A DNA stretch of 64,000 bases from Macrosoma leucophasiata (GCA_036365455.1 JAWQUS010000001.1:20997001-21061000); one strand, 5' to 3'. Positions 34,990 to 46,140 are shown, counted from the stretch's first letter. The notes: generated by a model from the sequence alone, not told the origin. A program made the numbers and translations.

Positions 34990-35935
34990 TCGTCAACGGA
35001 TTCCTTGGACTTGTCCAATAACGCTGTCACACCTACGTGGCGGTTTATCAATCACGCAGGATCGATTGAACGAGATCAATAAGTAAGTGGAGTGGTGGGC
35101 GCACGGTCGACGAACTGCGCGGGCGCACCCGCTGCCGCTGCCGGTGCCGGTGGTGCGCTCTAATTCAATTTGATGACAATCCAATGAACACGAGACAACA
35201 ATTCACCGCTGTCGACGATGTGTTATTTAACCGGTATTATTATAACCACTGGTTAGGCCATATTACTTACTAGGTTTGTTTCAAAACTTATTGAATAATG
35301 GTTTCTATGTTGCTCAATTCAATGATTTAGCGACCAGCTTTTCTGTATTTAATAGTAGTATTTTTAATGGTATAGTAGGTATTGATGAGTTTAGGATTAA
35401 GGCATAGGGTATATCGAAAGGAGCCAGTCTCGTTGGCCAATATAGGAACTGTTTCAGATTTAACTTCCCATTTTCTTATGATGCGTCTATTGTCTACCTC
35501 AGCGGACCGGATTTGCAAGGATGGGCTGTGTCACCTTGAATGCCGGATGCCGGCGCTCTGGCGGAGGAGCTATCGGCCGTCAATCATGTGCGCGCCTTGC
35601 CATATATTATGGTCGTCTGTCCGTTTGTCTCTGCGGCTGCGAGTCGTTTTTATTTTACGACCGTACACGTCCGCCGCGCGGGACCTCCGCCAAGGTCAAC
35701 GTTTCTTACGATCGATCCGACGCGGTGCATCGATCTGAATTATAAATCGAGCCGATTTACAGTCGCCGAACTAGACAGGACGGGGAGTGCGATACAGGCG
35801 ATAGTATTTCTGAGAAGGCTGTCTCCCGTGTGCAGCGGAAACGATACGACGTGGGCGACGCCTACGGCTCGCCGGCTCGCGCCACTGACCGCTCTCAAAC
35901 TCTCAACTCGCACTAGTGACAAATTTAATATCATA
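34990..35935. other. GC/CpG-rich patches, possible regulatory or exonic DNA
   Basis: Two patches (about 34990-35175 and 35520-35900) are strongly richer in G, C and CpG than their surroundings. The first contains a GCCGCT/GCCGGT run. Several overlapping frames exist on both strands (to 142 codons at 35540-35968), the usual effect of high GC, and none shows a domain. It could be an enhancer, an alternative promoter or a decayed exon. Confidence 0.3.
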
Positions 35936-36853
35936 TTCTGTTTGTGTATTCCATTTCATCTCGTTTGAATTTATTTTTTTGTTTGTTCCAGGTAATACTG
36001 GTCGCTAGCATCGCGACCTGCCCAAGGTCACTTCAATTCATCCACCACAACAGGTTGAATTATGTCTGGATTACGTGATTTTAGGCATTGAATGTTTGGT
36101 CCGATTTGTAAGTGCATCAAACTGCATACGCCAGCTGTTCGAAAATCAAGTTACTTCAACATTTGACCAAATTATAAAGTAGAACGCCAAGTTTTATCAG
36201 CGACGTGGGACGATTATATTTACACATTTTAACAGTTTTAAGTAGTTACAATGACATGTAAAGTGTCTTAAACTGCCGTTTCTTCACTGGACAATAGTTT
36301 ATTGAGCGTAGTACGCACACCAGTACAATTTGTACTAGTTGTTTCCGCATCCGCTATTGCGCTGTCCACTGCAATTTAATCATCTCTTCAAGTGACAAGA
36401 TGTATTAGGGCAGTTTTACGGTGTCTATCATCATTCGCGCAAATATGGTCCCTTGAACTTTGGGTATAAGGACGATAACTGGGTGAATTGGTGAGTTGCC
36501 TTTGATGTGGAACGGGAATATCGACAAAGACGGATGTCCGGTGCCGGTCAGGATTTGTTTCACACGAGTCAGTACTTCGGCTTCGTGGCGAATCGAAACA
36601 ATGTAGATTTGAATACTTCGGAATTCAACACATGATTGCCTAAACTTTGTTTCAAAGTCAAAGAGGATTTATACAGTGTTAATGATATCCATAAAATATG
36701 TTACATAATATACCTATTCTATTTACAAATAATTAAGATGATTTCGCTAACATATTTAATTATTCTATCAAAATTAATGCGATTTATCGTTCAATTAAAA
36801 ATAATTATAATATACATTTTAAAGCACTGAATGTTCTGCTAACTCAACTTACC
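35936..36853. other. No gene seen
   Basis: AT-rich; CAG|GTAATA near 35991 is a possible donor site but has no supporting ORF. Confidence 0.4.
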
Positions 36854-37020
36854 TTTTTTATGACACGAAGGTGGCAAAAATTATGCAGTTCACATATATA
36901 AAGTGATGACTGCAGCCCATAGACACATACACAAAAACCAGAGGTCAAAATGCAGATGCGTTGCTATCCCTGAGACCTAAGTTGTTATGTCTCTATGATA
37001 GTGATTACGGGGTAACCTTA
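36854..37020 (-). repeat. Family R retroposon, 5'-truncated
   Basis: Short T run at 36854-36859, then 'atgcagttcacatatata', 'gtgatgactgcagcccatag' and 'aaccagaggtcaaaatgcag' in family order. Ends near 37020. Confidence 0.75.
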
Positions 37021-37289
37021 CCAACACTAAGGTCAAAAAATTGTTTGCCAGGTACCTTGAGATTAAGGCGTAGTAAACCTAATGCCGTGGGTAAAAATAA
37101 TTCAAGTAATAGGTTGGGGAAAAAGTCTTTTCGCATTATAGTATGTATGAACTTGTAATAAAATCTCTTTGGCTGTAGTATTTGATCTGGCTGGTTTTGG
37201 TATCATTAAAAGTTAAAATTTTAAAGAACATAATTCCAAATTCAAATTAGGCAAATGTGTGATTTTCATTTGTTTTTCGCACTGTCAAG

Positions 37290-37846
37290 ATGAGTGAATC
37301 TAATGAAGAAATTCGATACATTTTAAAATTTTACTACAAAAAAGTTAAAAATGCAACGCAAGTCGCGAAAAAAAATTGCGATGTTTATGGACCTAGTGCA
37401 GTGTCTGTGAGAGTAGCACAAATTTGGTTTAAGCGTTTTTAATCCGGAAATTTTGATGTCAAAGATGCACCTCGCTCTGGTCGCCCTATTACAGATAAAA
37501 TGGATGCCATTTTTGAAAAAGTGGAGCAAGATCGACATATCAGTAGTTACGACGTAGCTGAAGAACTGAGAATTGATCACAAAACAGTTTTGGCGCATTT
37601 GAAAAAAGCTGGGTACAAAAAAAAGCTCGATATTTGGGTACCTCACGAGCTCACTGAAAGAAACCTAATGAACCGTGTACTCATTTGTGATTCTTTATTA
37701 CGACGTAATGAAACCGAATCATTTTTGAAGAAGCTGATAACTGGTGATGAAAAGTGGATCACGTACGACAAGAACGTGCGAAAAAGGTCGTGGTCAAAGG
37801 CCGGTCAGGCTTCACAGACTGCGGCGAAATTCCTAGGGAACTATAT
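37290..37846 (+). pseudogene. Mariner transposase, N-terminal part, broken
   Basis: The frame starts at ATG 37290 (MSESNEEIRYILKFYYKK), the usual mariner paired DNA-binding region, and is cut by TAA at 37440-37442 just before SGNFDVKDAPRSGRP. It continues in frame through the second helix-turn-helix (YDVAEELRIDHKTVLAHLKK) to the first catalytic aspartate in TGDEKWITYDKN. It then breaks off about residue 185 of the roughly 345 usual for mariner. The second and third catalytic Asp residues are absent. The same TAA occurs in the inverted arm, so the stop predates or was copied with the inversion. Confidence 0.9.
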
Positions 37847-37847
37847 A

Positions 37848-37908
37848 TTAGGTTGGGGAAAAAGTTTCTTCGCATTTTTTAAGATAATTCAAAACATTTT
37901 TTAATATA
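37848..37908 (+). repeat. Second mariner terminus inside the palindrome
   Basis: TTAGGTTGGGGAAAAAGTTT followed by 'cttcgcattttttaag' is a mariner end of a slightly different type from the outer termini, lying directly after TATA at the breakpoint of the transposase gene. It suggests that the structure arose by joining parts of two elements. Confidence 0.8.
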
Positions 37909-38317
37909 GTTTCAAAAATCATCCATTTTATCCGTAATAGAGCGACCAGAGCGAGGCTTCTTTGACATCAAAATTTCCGGATTAAAAACGCTTAAACCAA
38001 ATTTGTGCTACTCTCACAGACACTGCACTAGGTCCATAAACATCGCAAATTTTTTTCGCGGCTTGCGTTGCATTTTTACCTTTTTTGTAGTAAATTTTAA
38101 AATGTATCAAATTTCTTCATTAGATTCATTCATCTTGACAGTACGAAAAACAAATGAAAATCACACATTTGCCTAATTTGAATTTAGAATTATGTTCTTT
38201 AAAATTTTAACTTTCAATGATACCAAAACCAGCCAGATACAAATACTAAAGCCAAAGAGATTTTATTACAAGTTCATACATACTATAATGCGAAAAGACT
38301 TTTTCCCCAACCTATTA

Positions 38318-41300
38318 TATCGATAAAATCATCTTATTACGCGTAGTTATTTATTGCAAGCAAAAACTACCGTGCCGCCTTGTTTAGTTAAAGAATATGG
38401 TCTTTTATGCAGTAGGATGCATCAGAGATGAGCGCGACTAGGAATCCTTCCGGCCCTTTTGATATCGCTCCTAAGCGGCGTACTGCATTTTAAAGGGCTA
38501 GCTTGTTTGCGTCGCATCTTATATAAACATCATTTGTTACCCGGCGTGTGATTCCGTCTTTTTTCTTCGCTTTTTTTTGCTTCGGACTTCGTTTAATCGT
38601 ATTACAAGTCCGGAAGTTGGCGATCGGTTAAAGGCGGAATTATATTTGAAACGTTTTGCTCCTTCGGAGCCGGATGGGTGAGATTAATTTTAATATAAAT
38701 ATGATACTTTCGTAAATATTGCATCAGTATTGAAGAAATTCATGTTTGTCAATTGTAGTTAGTTGGCGTAATACGTCAGGAACAATTTTGTAGGGCCACT
38801 CTACTGATTGCAGATATCATTAATGTAGACTAAGAATCGGATACATGATCCCAAATCAAATCCAAAATCAGGATTCCTTAAAAATGAAATTCCTGAAAAT
38901 CTTGCTATGACATAGTCCTTAATGGGGAAAAATATAGTTTTTACTGGTGGTTGAGTGCCAGTAGGGGGGCTCGAAGGCGCACTACCGCATTACTTAATCT
39001 ATCTGCCGTTGAGCACTATCTTGTTTCGACAAAATTATAAAAATACTGCCCTGCGTTAGTATATCATATATTTAGTTTTTTCTTAGTGTTATTTTTAATT
39101 ACATATTTTTGAGTATGTCAATTGACATGTGTATTCGCTTTTATTCATTTGGTTTAGTTTTATGAGTGGTATAAATGATAGTAATTTGAAATCTTTTCAC
39201 TCAAAACTAGTAAATGAAAGAAAGGTTATTACGTTTGGAGACTTCTTTTAAGGCGAACAGCAACCACGATATCTCGAAACATACCCACGACAATGTAGCC
39301 AAAAACGTTATGCGCCACATACCAGTCGACAATAAGTTATGTGAGAATACCTTGAGCGTATCTAGGCAAGTTACCGTTAGTACCGGTGGTATTTGGCAGC
39401 GGGTGCGCGGGCGCTTTGCATACAATGCCCGTAGCGGGGGCTTGCGCAACCGCCGGTCATCGGGCCGGATGTGACGATGTGCCAATTTGTGGGTAGGTGG
39501 CGGTAGGCCGATGTGTGTTAAAGGCTTCAAATTTAATTCGATATATAGACTAAAAACGACGATCGTAAAACTCAATTTTGATGTGAGCGAGGAGATAGTT
39601 TTTGGGGGTGAACTATCACACGAGCATGGGAATGGTAATTTTTACTAGGTATTGAGAGATTTTTGTGCAATGTGCCAAATTGTGGGTCGGTGGCGAAAGT
39701 TTGTGATGAAGTTGGATTCAAAATACAACACATGTGAATGAAAAACAAACATTAAAAGTAAAACGTAGGTAAAGTCTCAATATAGAATCTTTTATTTCGG
39801 TAGTGAAAATTACCGGACCATAATACCTACTAACTAACCAGATAGTCTACGTAATGCGGTGATGCTATTAAATAAATTAAACATTATGACAAAGGAAATA
39901 TGAATTCCAAGCAGATCCACGTAATAAACACGATTCAGATTTACAAATCTCCAAATTAGACGACAACTCTGACCATTGTTACGTGTAAGGTCATGCAGGA
40001 TGATAAACTGTAAGTAGTGCAAGCCCTATTGGAGGCAATCAAGGTTATCCTTGTGCCGAGTGATGCCGACGTTACACGTGTGAGAAACTATGAACATACT
40101 GTTATAAAGTGCGTAACCAAGGATTACATAGATGTTTGCTTTTATTGACCGGAGCTATACAAAAGTATTACGCTAACTCTTAAAATTCACTGTTCATCAA
40201 AGAAAGATGAGCTTATATCAATAGGACACACTTACGATCCCACGTATATGAAAATCAAAAAAAAATTGGGAGCTCAGAGAAAATCCGATAATTCTTATTA
40301 GATTCGAGAATCGAACCCAGGGCTGGATGAGCTTCACACATAGTGATTACCTGCCCTGTGAATCAGTTCAAGGTTTTGAAACGATAAAATGTTTCTCAGA
40401 TTTTTCCCCAGAGATGTCTGGATAAATTCCGAGGGGTAACTTAGGTCATTTATTAAGAATTTCTGTAAAACTCAGCATAATTATGTTGATAATTATCATC
40501 AGATCCAAAATGAGCCAAATGATTGTTGCGATTATCTAAGGAGGTCAAGCAACTAAATGCAGAATGCTAAGGTCATAGCAGCTAAAACGAGAGTGAAAAG
40601 TAGAAATTTTCATTCATATTGACCAGCGGCTCGATCGCTTTACTGAATCGCTTTTGTCCTCGTTTACGTCTTAGAATTTTCTTGTTCTTTCGTACCGCCT
40701 ACATAGAAGCAATAATCAGATAATCGCTAATGCGCTCGAAGAAGACACAAAAAAGAGAAATGAAGCCTGATGGCTTATATTTGAGTCTTTTTAGGCAAAG
40801 GAGATTAAAAGACTAGTTCAATCCGTGGTCAGCCAAGGTCATCTTTGTACCGAATGACGACGACGGCACACGTGTAAGACACGACCGGTGCTGGTTTCCG
40901 GCCGCATGTAAATTAGAACCAAGTTCTGTAGGCAATCACGCCGACCTCGAGCTTAAAAGGAATACTATTATCCCTCTGAGATACAGTAATGGTAACGGTA
41001 TTTGTTATTTAAATTTACAAACTTTCACATACCCAAAATTATTCCTTGTTTCGTGGGTGCCTAATTTGACAGAAACACGTTAATCCCAAACAAATATCTG
41101 CAGATGATTAGGTGTTGTACCTATCAGAACTACACAACTATCTGCATACCTTCTATCTTAAATGTATAGCAATCAGTTTGATGAATGGCACAAGTTTGTA
41201 TTTTAGAGGTATATATCGCTTCCAACAAACAGATCTAGCGATTCCAAAGTTACCAAACTAGAACACGATTAAACTGCTTTGTTTGAATGAGTAGATACTT

Positions 41301-42301
41301 ATTTCTTATGGACCATCTTCTCGACTCGCACAACTGTTTTGTACATATTACCACAGAAAAGATGATACTACTTCAACAAACAAAAAAATCGTATTCGTTT
41401 TGATTGTAGTTGACGCTGTGTTAATGACGCGATTAAGTCCCAAAATACCAACTTGTCCTCCACGACTCTGCTTCATTATTATCAAGCTACCAAGTTTATT
41501 TTATTGATTACACTTATGTTCGGCTTCAAACACTAAAATGCGAAGAAAATCGTTCATTTTGTCGGTGGTAGAGTTCATATGTCAGGTGTCATTGTCTAGG
41601 CCCGGTAATTTCTGCTTGTGAAATATTTTACACTTCAGGGGACGCAACGCATCTGCTTTAGCTCTACTTGCTGCTCAGGTCTTCACGGGTGAGAGGCTGT
41701 ACTATTTACTTCATTATTTATAACATCAATATGTGAACTTTACGGTTGTTCGTCACTTTCAACATATAGGTAACAAATGAATATCAAAATGCGATGTAGA
41801 TCTGCGAATATTAGAAGCTGCGTGTTCCATGCTGTTAGTGATCGATAGCCGGGCACAGCGCGAACAGCGCAACGCATCCAGGACATTGGCCTACATTTTG
41901 CAACGACCTGTCACACTTGCACTGTTGTTATAATTGAATTTAATGTACCTGACACCTAAATTGTTTGAGTAGATGTTTTTACGTATTGCTAAGTCCTGTA
42001 AGTGATTTGATTGGTCATTTTTCTGAAATTGGTAACAATGACAACAGGTTATGGTTGAAGACCAATGGCAGAATACGAAGGCTTAAGACTATTGCATTAT
42101 CTTACATACAGAAAACAAAACTAGTTTTATAAAATTATTCCTGTGGAAATGAGTGGGTCTTGATAGAGTTCAAAGCGGTCTTATATCTAGCAAAGTTAGG
42201 AGAGTTTTAACGTCGCCTTGCAGATGCACTTATATCAATAAATACACCGACGTCTGATTTGCACAAAAATGTGTACAAAATATTTATTTATCAATTATTT
42301 T
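38318..42301. other. No gene; three family R fragments
   Basis: Weak family R pieces lie at about 38941-39005 (plus), 39790-39865 (minus) and 41565-41735 (plus, very diverged). A GC-rich patch at 39390-39480 creates overlapping frames on both strands without any recognised domain. The rest is AT-rich. Confidence 0.5.
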
Positions 42302-42345
42302 TAACCGACTTCAAAAATGGAGGAGGTCCTATGTTTTTTTGTGCA
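42302..42345 (+). repeat. 'accgacttcaaaaatggagg' repeat word
   Basis: 'taaccgacttcaaaaatgga' followed by 'ggaggtcct' is a word I recognise as frequent in lepidopteran genomes as part of a dispersed element. Boundaries cannot be seen here. Confidence 0.4.
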
Positions 42346-42734
42346 TATATGTACGAGGATTAATCTCGTATTAATAGTATTAAATAATATTATTTTATTT
42401 TGAAAACAAAATTGACAAGCTCTTTTGAAGTTTTTTTTAACATTTTATAAGTCAAATCTTAAACATTATACAAAGCAATATATCAGTATACTCGTATACG
42501 CAGATTTATGCCCTTTTGCCTATTTATGATTCCACTGCAACTGATTAGACAAGATATCAGGGTATAAGATGTCAGTAATGCGATCTCGTCGCCAAGAAGG
42601 GTCAGTCGTGACAGGTTTATGCACATTGCGTGTCTCTCGCCAATTCATCATGTTACAACTTTACCACATCGAATTACCCTCGGATATAACTTTCGCAACT
42701 CCACTTATAAAACATATGCTCCGCTAGATGTGAC

Positions 42735-43045
42735 TTCGTGACTTCACGCCGTATACCCCAAAGGGATAGGCAGAAAGGCAGGTAAATGCATGCTATCAAC
42801 GCCCACGTTTTGTCGGATACGGTTTGGCCATTTGACCACGTGGCGTGGACCAGGTGGCGAGCCTGTTGACATCTCCGGACTCCGAAGTACTGGGAATCTT
42901 CCAAAAAATTAAAAATCCCAATAGAACCAGAGACAAAGGCTTTTACACTATTATCTCTGATAGCCATCCAGGAATCGTACCCAGGACCCCAGGGCAGTAG
43001 TAGATAGTGGCCTGCTACTAGGTTGCTGAGGCAATCTGCAAGATA
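42735..43045 (-). mobile_element. tRNA-headed SINE
   Basis: Minus-strand copy: the tail 'cttcacgccgtataccc' at about 42741, then the body with 'tgttgacatctccgga' and the head with T-arm-like 'caggaatcgtaccc' near 42968 and D-arm remnants to about 43030. No clear target duplication. A 145-codon frame across it is a by-product. Confidence 0.8.
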
Positions 43046-43717
43046 CTCTTTCCAAAAGTCTAAATGGCTAGCAAACTGAGGACAATATTCAGGGAAAGTT
43101 TGAAGGTCCACAGTTGAGAATTAATTAAAGACGGCAAAACTTATACGAGTAACTCGTTCGAACAGTAGATAATGAAATTGAAATCCTTCTCAACTTTTCG
43201 CTTCATTGTTCAGTACACTCGTAGATATTTAGAAAAGAAAACAATGGTGAAGAAATAATTAGGGGAATAGTACAATTGGATCTAGAGATTGTTAGCCGTA
43301 TGGGTCACACAAATCATTTAGAGTACCCACAAACTGCAGACTTTTTATCAGCCGATAGTTGGGTCATTTTCTTAATCAGTATGTAGAGGTATACATGGAT
43401 AAGTGCACATTACATTATTTATTCCTTCATACTGCTGAATGACCCGGTTAAACTATGGGCGAATAAAAAGTCTTTTATTTGGGGGCACTATTATATACCA
43501 GTCTCTTGTGAGAATTCTACGGTAATCGAAATATCCGATCAGTGTTGTAGAAACCGGCCTGACAACAATTTGTAGTGGAAACCTTCGCGTTAATTAAAAA
43601 GAGATGAGCAAATTGACTTATCAATGACATTTATTTTTAATGTTTTTATATTTTCATTTTGTTAATGTTATCTACTTATTATGAAACGTGCGAAATATTC
43701 ATGTACAGATATTTTAC
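43046..43717. other. No gene seen
   Basis: AT-rich with no supported feature. Confidence 0.5.
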
Positions 43718-43991
43718 CAAGCAGTGTTTCTTAATACAGTAGAGCGTCGATTATCCGAACTAATTGGGGACGTGGGTGTTCGGAAAAACCGGTATTTTCG
43801 GATAATCGAACTAATGTACATATATTGATTCAGCCATACAAATTTACGTACAGGTAAATGAAAACCATATTATTTTTCATTTATGAATATTTTTAATGAC
43901 AAATGGGAAATAAAAGAGAAAAAATAGATAACCAGTCCAGCTGGACTGGTTATCCATCATCATCATCACATTTACAAGCAGTGTTTCTCAA
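43718..43991. mobile_element. 240-bp insertion with pogo/Tigger-like terminus between 17-bp direct repeats
   Basis: CAAGCAGTGTTTCTTAA at 43718-43734 and CAAGCAGTGTTTCTCAA at 43975-43991 (16 of 17 identical) flank the segment. It starts CAGTAGAGCGTCGATTATCC, a word typical of pogo/Tigger DNA transposon ends, with an internal inverted pair ('cgattatccgaac' and 'ttcggataatcg'). It ends with a CATCAT run just after a 28-bp palindrome. Long direct repeats plus a simple-repeat tail suggest retroposition, while the start suggests a DNA transposon, so it may be composite. Confidence 0.6.
43927..43954. repeat. 28-bp perfect palindrome
   Basis: GATAACCAGTCCAG followed by its exact reverse complement with no loop. 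The half CTGGACTGGTTATC is identical to the anticodon-arm segment of the tRNA-like unit at 27798-27869. Confidence 0.95.
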
Positions 43992-44083
43992 ATATGTATT
44001 TTTAATTTAGTTTTTTTTTTAATAGGTATAACAACGAATCAATCACTGTCATTATTATCGCTTCAATCTTTATTCCACTTGGT

Positions 44084-44429
44084 TAGTTTAGATGTAAAAA
44101 AAAAACGTAACTTCACGCCTGTAATCCCCGAAGGGGTAGGCAGAGGTAAATGCATGCATTCAATCATACATGCAAACACCCACGACTCGCCGGTTACGTT
44201 TTGGCCCATGTAACAGGTAGCGAACCTGTTGCCATCTCCGGGCACATTACCAAACTCCGGGGTACTGGGAAACTTCCAGAAAATGGAAAAATCCCAATAG
44301 AAGCAGAGATAAAGGATTTGATTTTAAACCGTTATCTCTGATAGTCCCCGACCCGGGAATCGAACCCAGGACCTCCAGCGTAATAGTAGTGGCCTGCTAC
44401 CACTACGCAACTGAGGTAGTTTAGATGTA
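44084..44429 (-). mobile_element. Full-length tRNA-headed SINE with 13-bp target duplication
   Basis: TAGTTTAGATGTA occurs at 44084-44096 and 44417-44429. Between them (44097-44416, 320 bp) is a minus-strand SINE: A9 tail (T run after 44096), 'ccccgaaggggtaggcagag' tail hairpin, body, and head with GGTTCGATTCCCGGG (B box) and 'gcgtagtggtagcagg' (D-arm). It is the best-preserved copy and defines the family length. Confidence 0.9.
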
Positions 44430-45252
44430 CTTACCTAATATATATATTTTTTTTAAATAAAATAATTTTTTTTTAAATTAAATATCTGCTACTCGAAGTA
44501 ATAACCAATCAATTTTATGTGCATTTTTTAGTACATTTATAATTAAATATATTTGAAGTTATTGATAATTAAAATAGAACTATAGTGAAAGAAACGGTTC
44601 GTGGGACAACTATTATATATATAAAGAACCGTTGAGATTAACTTGAGTCGAAGAAGTGCTCGATAACCATAAAATGGTATTGAAATACACGATACACCAA
44701 TCATCATTAATGGGTAAGTGTAATCACCGATTTTTACATACATAATTCGTCGATGAATAAATGAAATGTCTAATCTTGAATGCAGTGTTAGTGAGTGGAT
44801 ACTACAATTGAGTTAAAATATTCTGAACCAATGACGACAAGAATAGGAAACTACTCGACGCGTGGGAATTGAAGAATAAGAAATACGTTCTGTCTCTAAT
44901 GTGTTTAATCTTAAATTACTTGGTCATTGTTACTAAGTTGATGTTGTCACTGTTTTGATTTTTTATTTATACAAATCGATATCGATGCGAAGTAACTTTC
45001 TCTGTTACCGTAGGCAGCTACTAATAGCTGTGGGGTAACTACGGTCGTGCTACGCAGTGCAGTGCCTGGGACCCTCAATTCAAGGGGTCCTGTGAAAAGA
45101 ATGGTCCCTGACAAATACAAACAAAAATAAATGAACGTTGCAATTTAAACAGAGCAAAATTTAATTGTTGTCCCGAGGCTCTTGATTACGGACCTACGCC
45201 ACTGACTTCTAGTCGATGACCCTGGTTCAATACAAGTTGTCGTGTTAGCTTA
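44430..45252. other. No gene seen
   Basis: Very AT-rich to about 44.9 kb, then mixed. No feature recognised. Confidence 0.5.
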
Positions 45253-45370
45253 CTCGTTCGACATCAATTTGATCGGCAGTACATTGCTGTTTTCCAAAAA
45301 TGTTGCTAATCATCATATTACGAAAAAACAGCAATGCATTGCATAGTGCCCATCAAATTGATTTCAACGA
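45253..45370. mobile_element. Short inverted-repeat element
   Basis: Imperfect arms 'catcaatttgatcggcagta'/'cattgctgtttt' and 'aaaacagcaatg'/'cccatcaaattgattt' around an AT-rich centre, about 118 bp. MITE-like; no second copy seen here. Confidence 0.6.
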
Positions 45371-45834
45371 GTTACTTAATAGGCCGACAGATCGATTCAG
45401 TATAATGTGCACTGTTTTGTTTGTCATGGCTCGAGACATAAAGAAGTCACCGAGCCAGTTAAAACGAAAGCCGCAAATCAACAGTAAAAAGAAGCGCGTA
45501 TTTTTCGCACGCTTCATTGTGACCAAAACAGAAGTGAGTTGCAAAAAGATAAATCGGTTCCCTTCCCTTGCTAGACAACGGGCGCAGCAGCGGTACTATC
45601 ATGTGAGAATGCAACGCTCCAGTTGCGGTTGCAATTTATTCCGTTACATGAGCCGGTCTGAATATGACACTTTGCTACTAATTTGTATTACTTATCTCCG
45701 TTGTCATGTCAAACATACATCTAGGGTCAACCTCGACCCTGCTATCGAAATCAGTGATCGCTATTTCGCTATCGAGATTAACCAGTGATCGAGATCCGCG
45801 ATCAAAGCATCAATCTACTTCGTTCACGGTCTCG
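45371..45834. other. No gene; GATCG-rich tract at the right
   Basis: A 162-codon plus-strand frame (45300-45788) overlaps the inverted-repeat element at its start and shows no domain. About 45740-45834 repeats 'tcgagat/gatcgcg' words. Confidence 0.4.
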
Positions 45835-45984
45835 ATAACTCACTTTGACTGATCGCGACCATTGGATTTGATCTGAATGTTAGGCCTAGAAATATAATTT
45901 CAATAATTTTATTATTATAAACATTTCTAGGACTACCATTCAGATCAAAACCATTATTGGTCGCGATCAGTCAAAGTGAGTTAT
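45835..45984. mobile_element. Inverted-repeat element, ATAACTCACTTTGACTG termini
   Basis: 150 bp. The left arm begins ATAACTCACTTTGACTGATC and the right arm ends with its reverse complement. Arms are about 65 bp with a small indel ('accattgga' versus 'accaataatgg') and share 'gatctgaatg' and 'cctagaaat'. It ends 7 bp before the next MITE. Confidence 0.8.
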
Positions 45985-45991
45985 ATTCTTA

Positions 45992-46137
45992 CCCCCTTAT
46001 TCATAAACGTATTTTAGCTAAAGTGTTGCTAATCTCTCCTTTGTCTTTTTCTATCCTGCACATTTGACAATGCAAGTGACAGAGGCGAAGCATTCTATAG
46101 CTAAAACGTATCTAATGTACGTTTATGAATAAGGGGG
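45992..46137. mobile_element. MITE with CCCCCTTATTCATAAACGTA termini, copy 2
   Basis: 146 bp, opposite in orientation to 858-999, with intact ends CCCCCTTATTCATAAACGTA and TACGTTTATGAATAAGGGGG (inner bases differ slightly). TTA flanks both sides (45989-45991 and 46138-46140), a likely target duplication. Confidence 0.9.
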
Positions 46138-46140
46138 TTA

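Larger units (their letters stand above)
37109..38315. mobile_element. Palindromic mariner element
   Basis: 1,207 bp, flanked by TA at 37107-37108 and 38316-38317. The ends read ATAGGTTGGGGAAAAAGTC and its reverse complement. The left arm (37109-37519) contains the 5' end of a mariner, including the transposase start. The right arm (37909-38315) is an inverted copy of the same region, differing at scattered positions only. The 389-bp centre holds more of the transposase gene plus a separate mariner terminus. There is no 3' half of the gene. Clean ends with a TA duplication suggest that it moved as a unit. Confidence 0.9.

Noticed and set aside
35382..35968. Overlapping frames of 118, 74 and 142 codons
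   Set aside because: Three overlapping frames plus one on the other strand in a GC-rich patch: stops are rare there by composition. No motif seen.
39207..39575. 122-codon minus-strand frame and 86-codon plus-strand frame
   Set aside because: Overlap each other on opposite strands in a GC patch with no domain in either.
42674..43111. 145-codon minus-strand frame
   Set aside because: Spans a tRNA-headed SINE copy; SINEs do not encode protein.
45300..45788. 162-codon plus-strand frame
   Set aside because: Begins inside an inverted-repeat element, has no recognisable domain and no splice or start context. High basic content fits random AT-rich translation.
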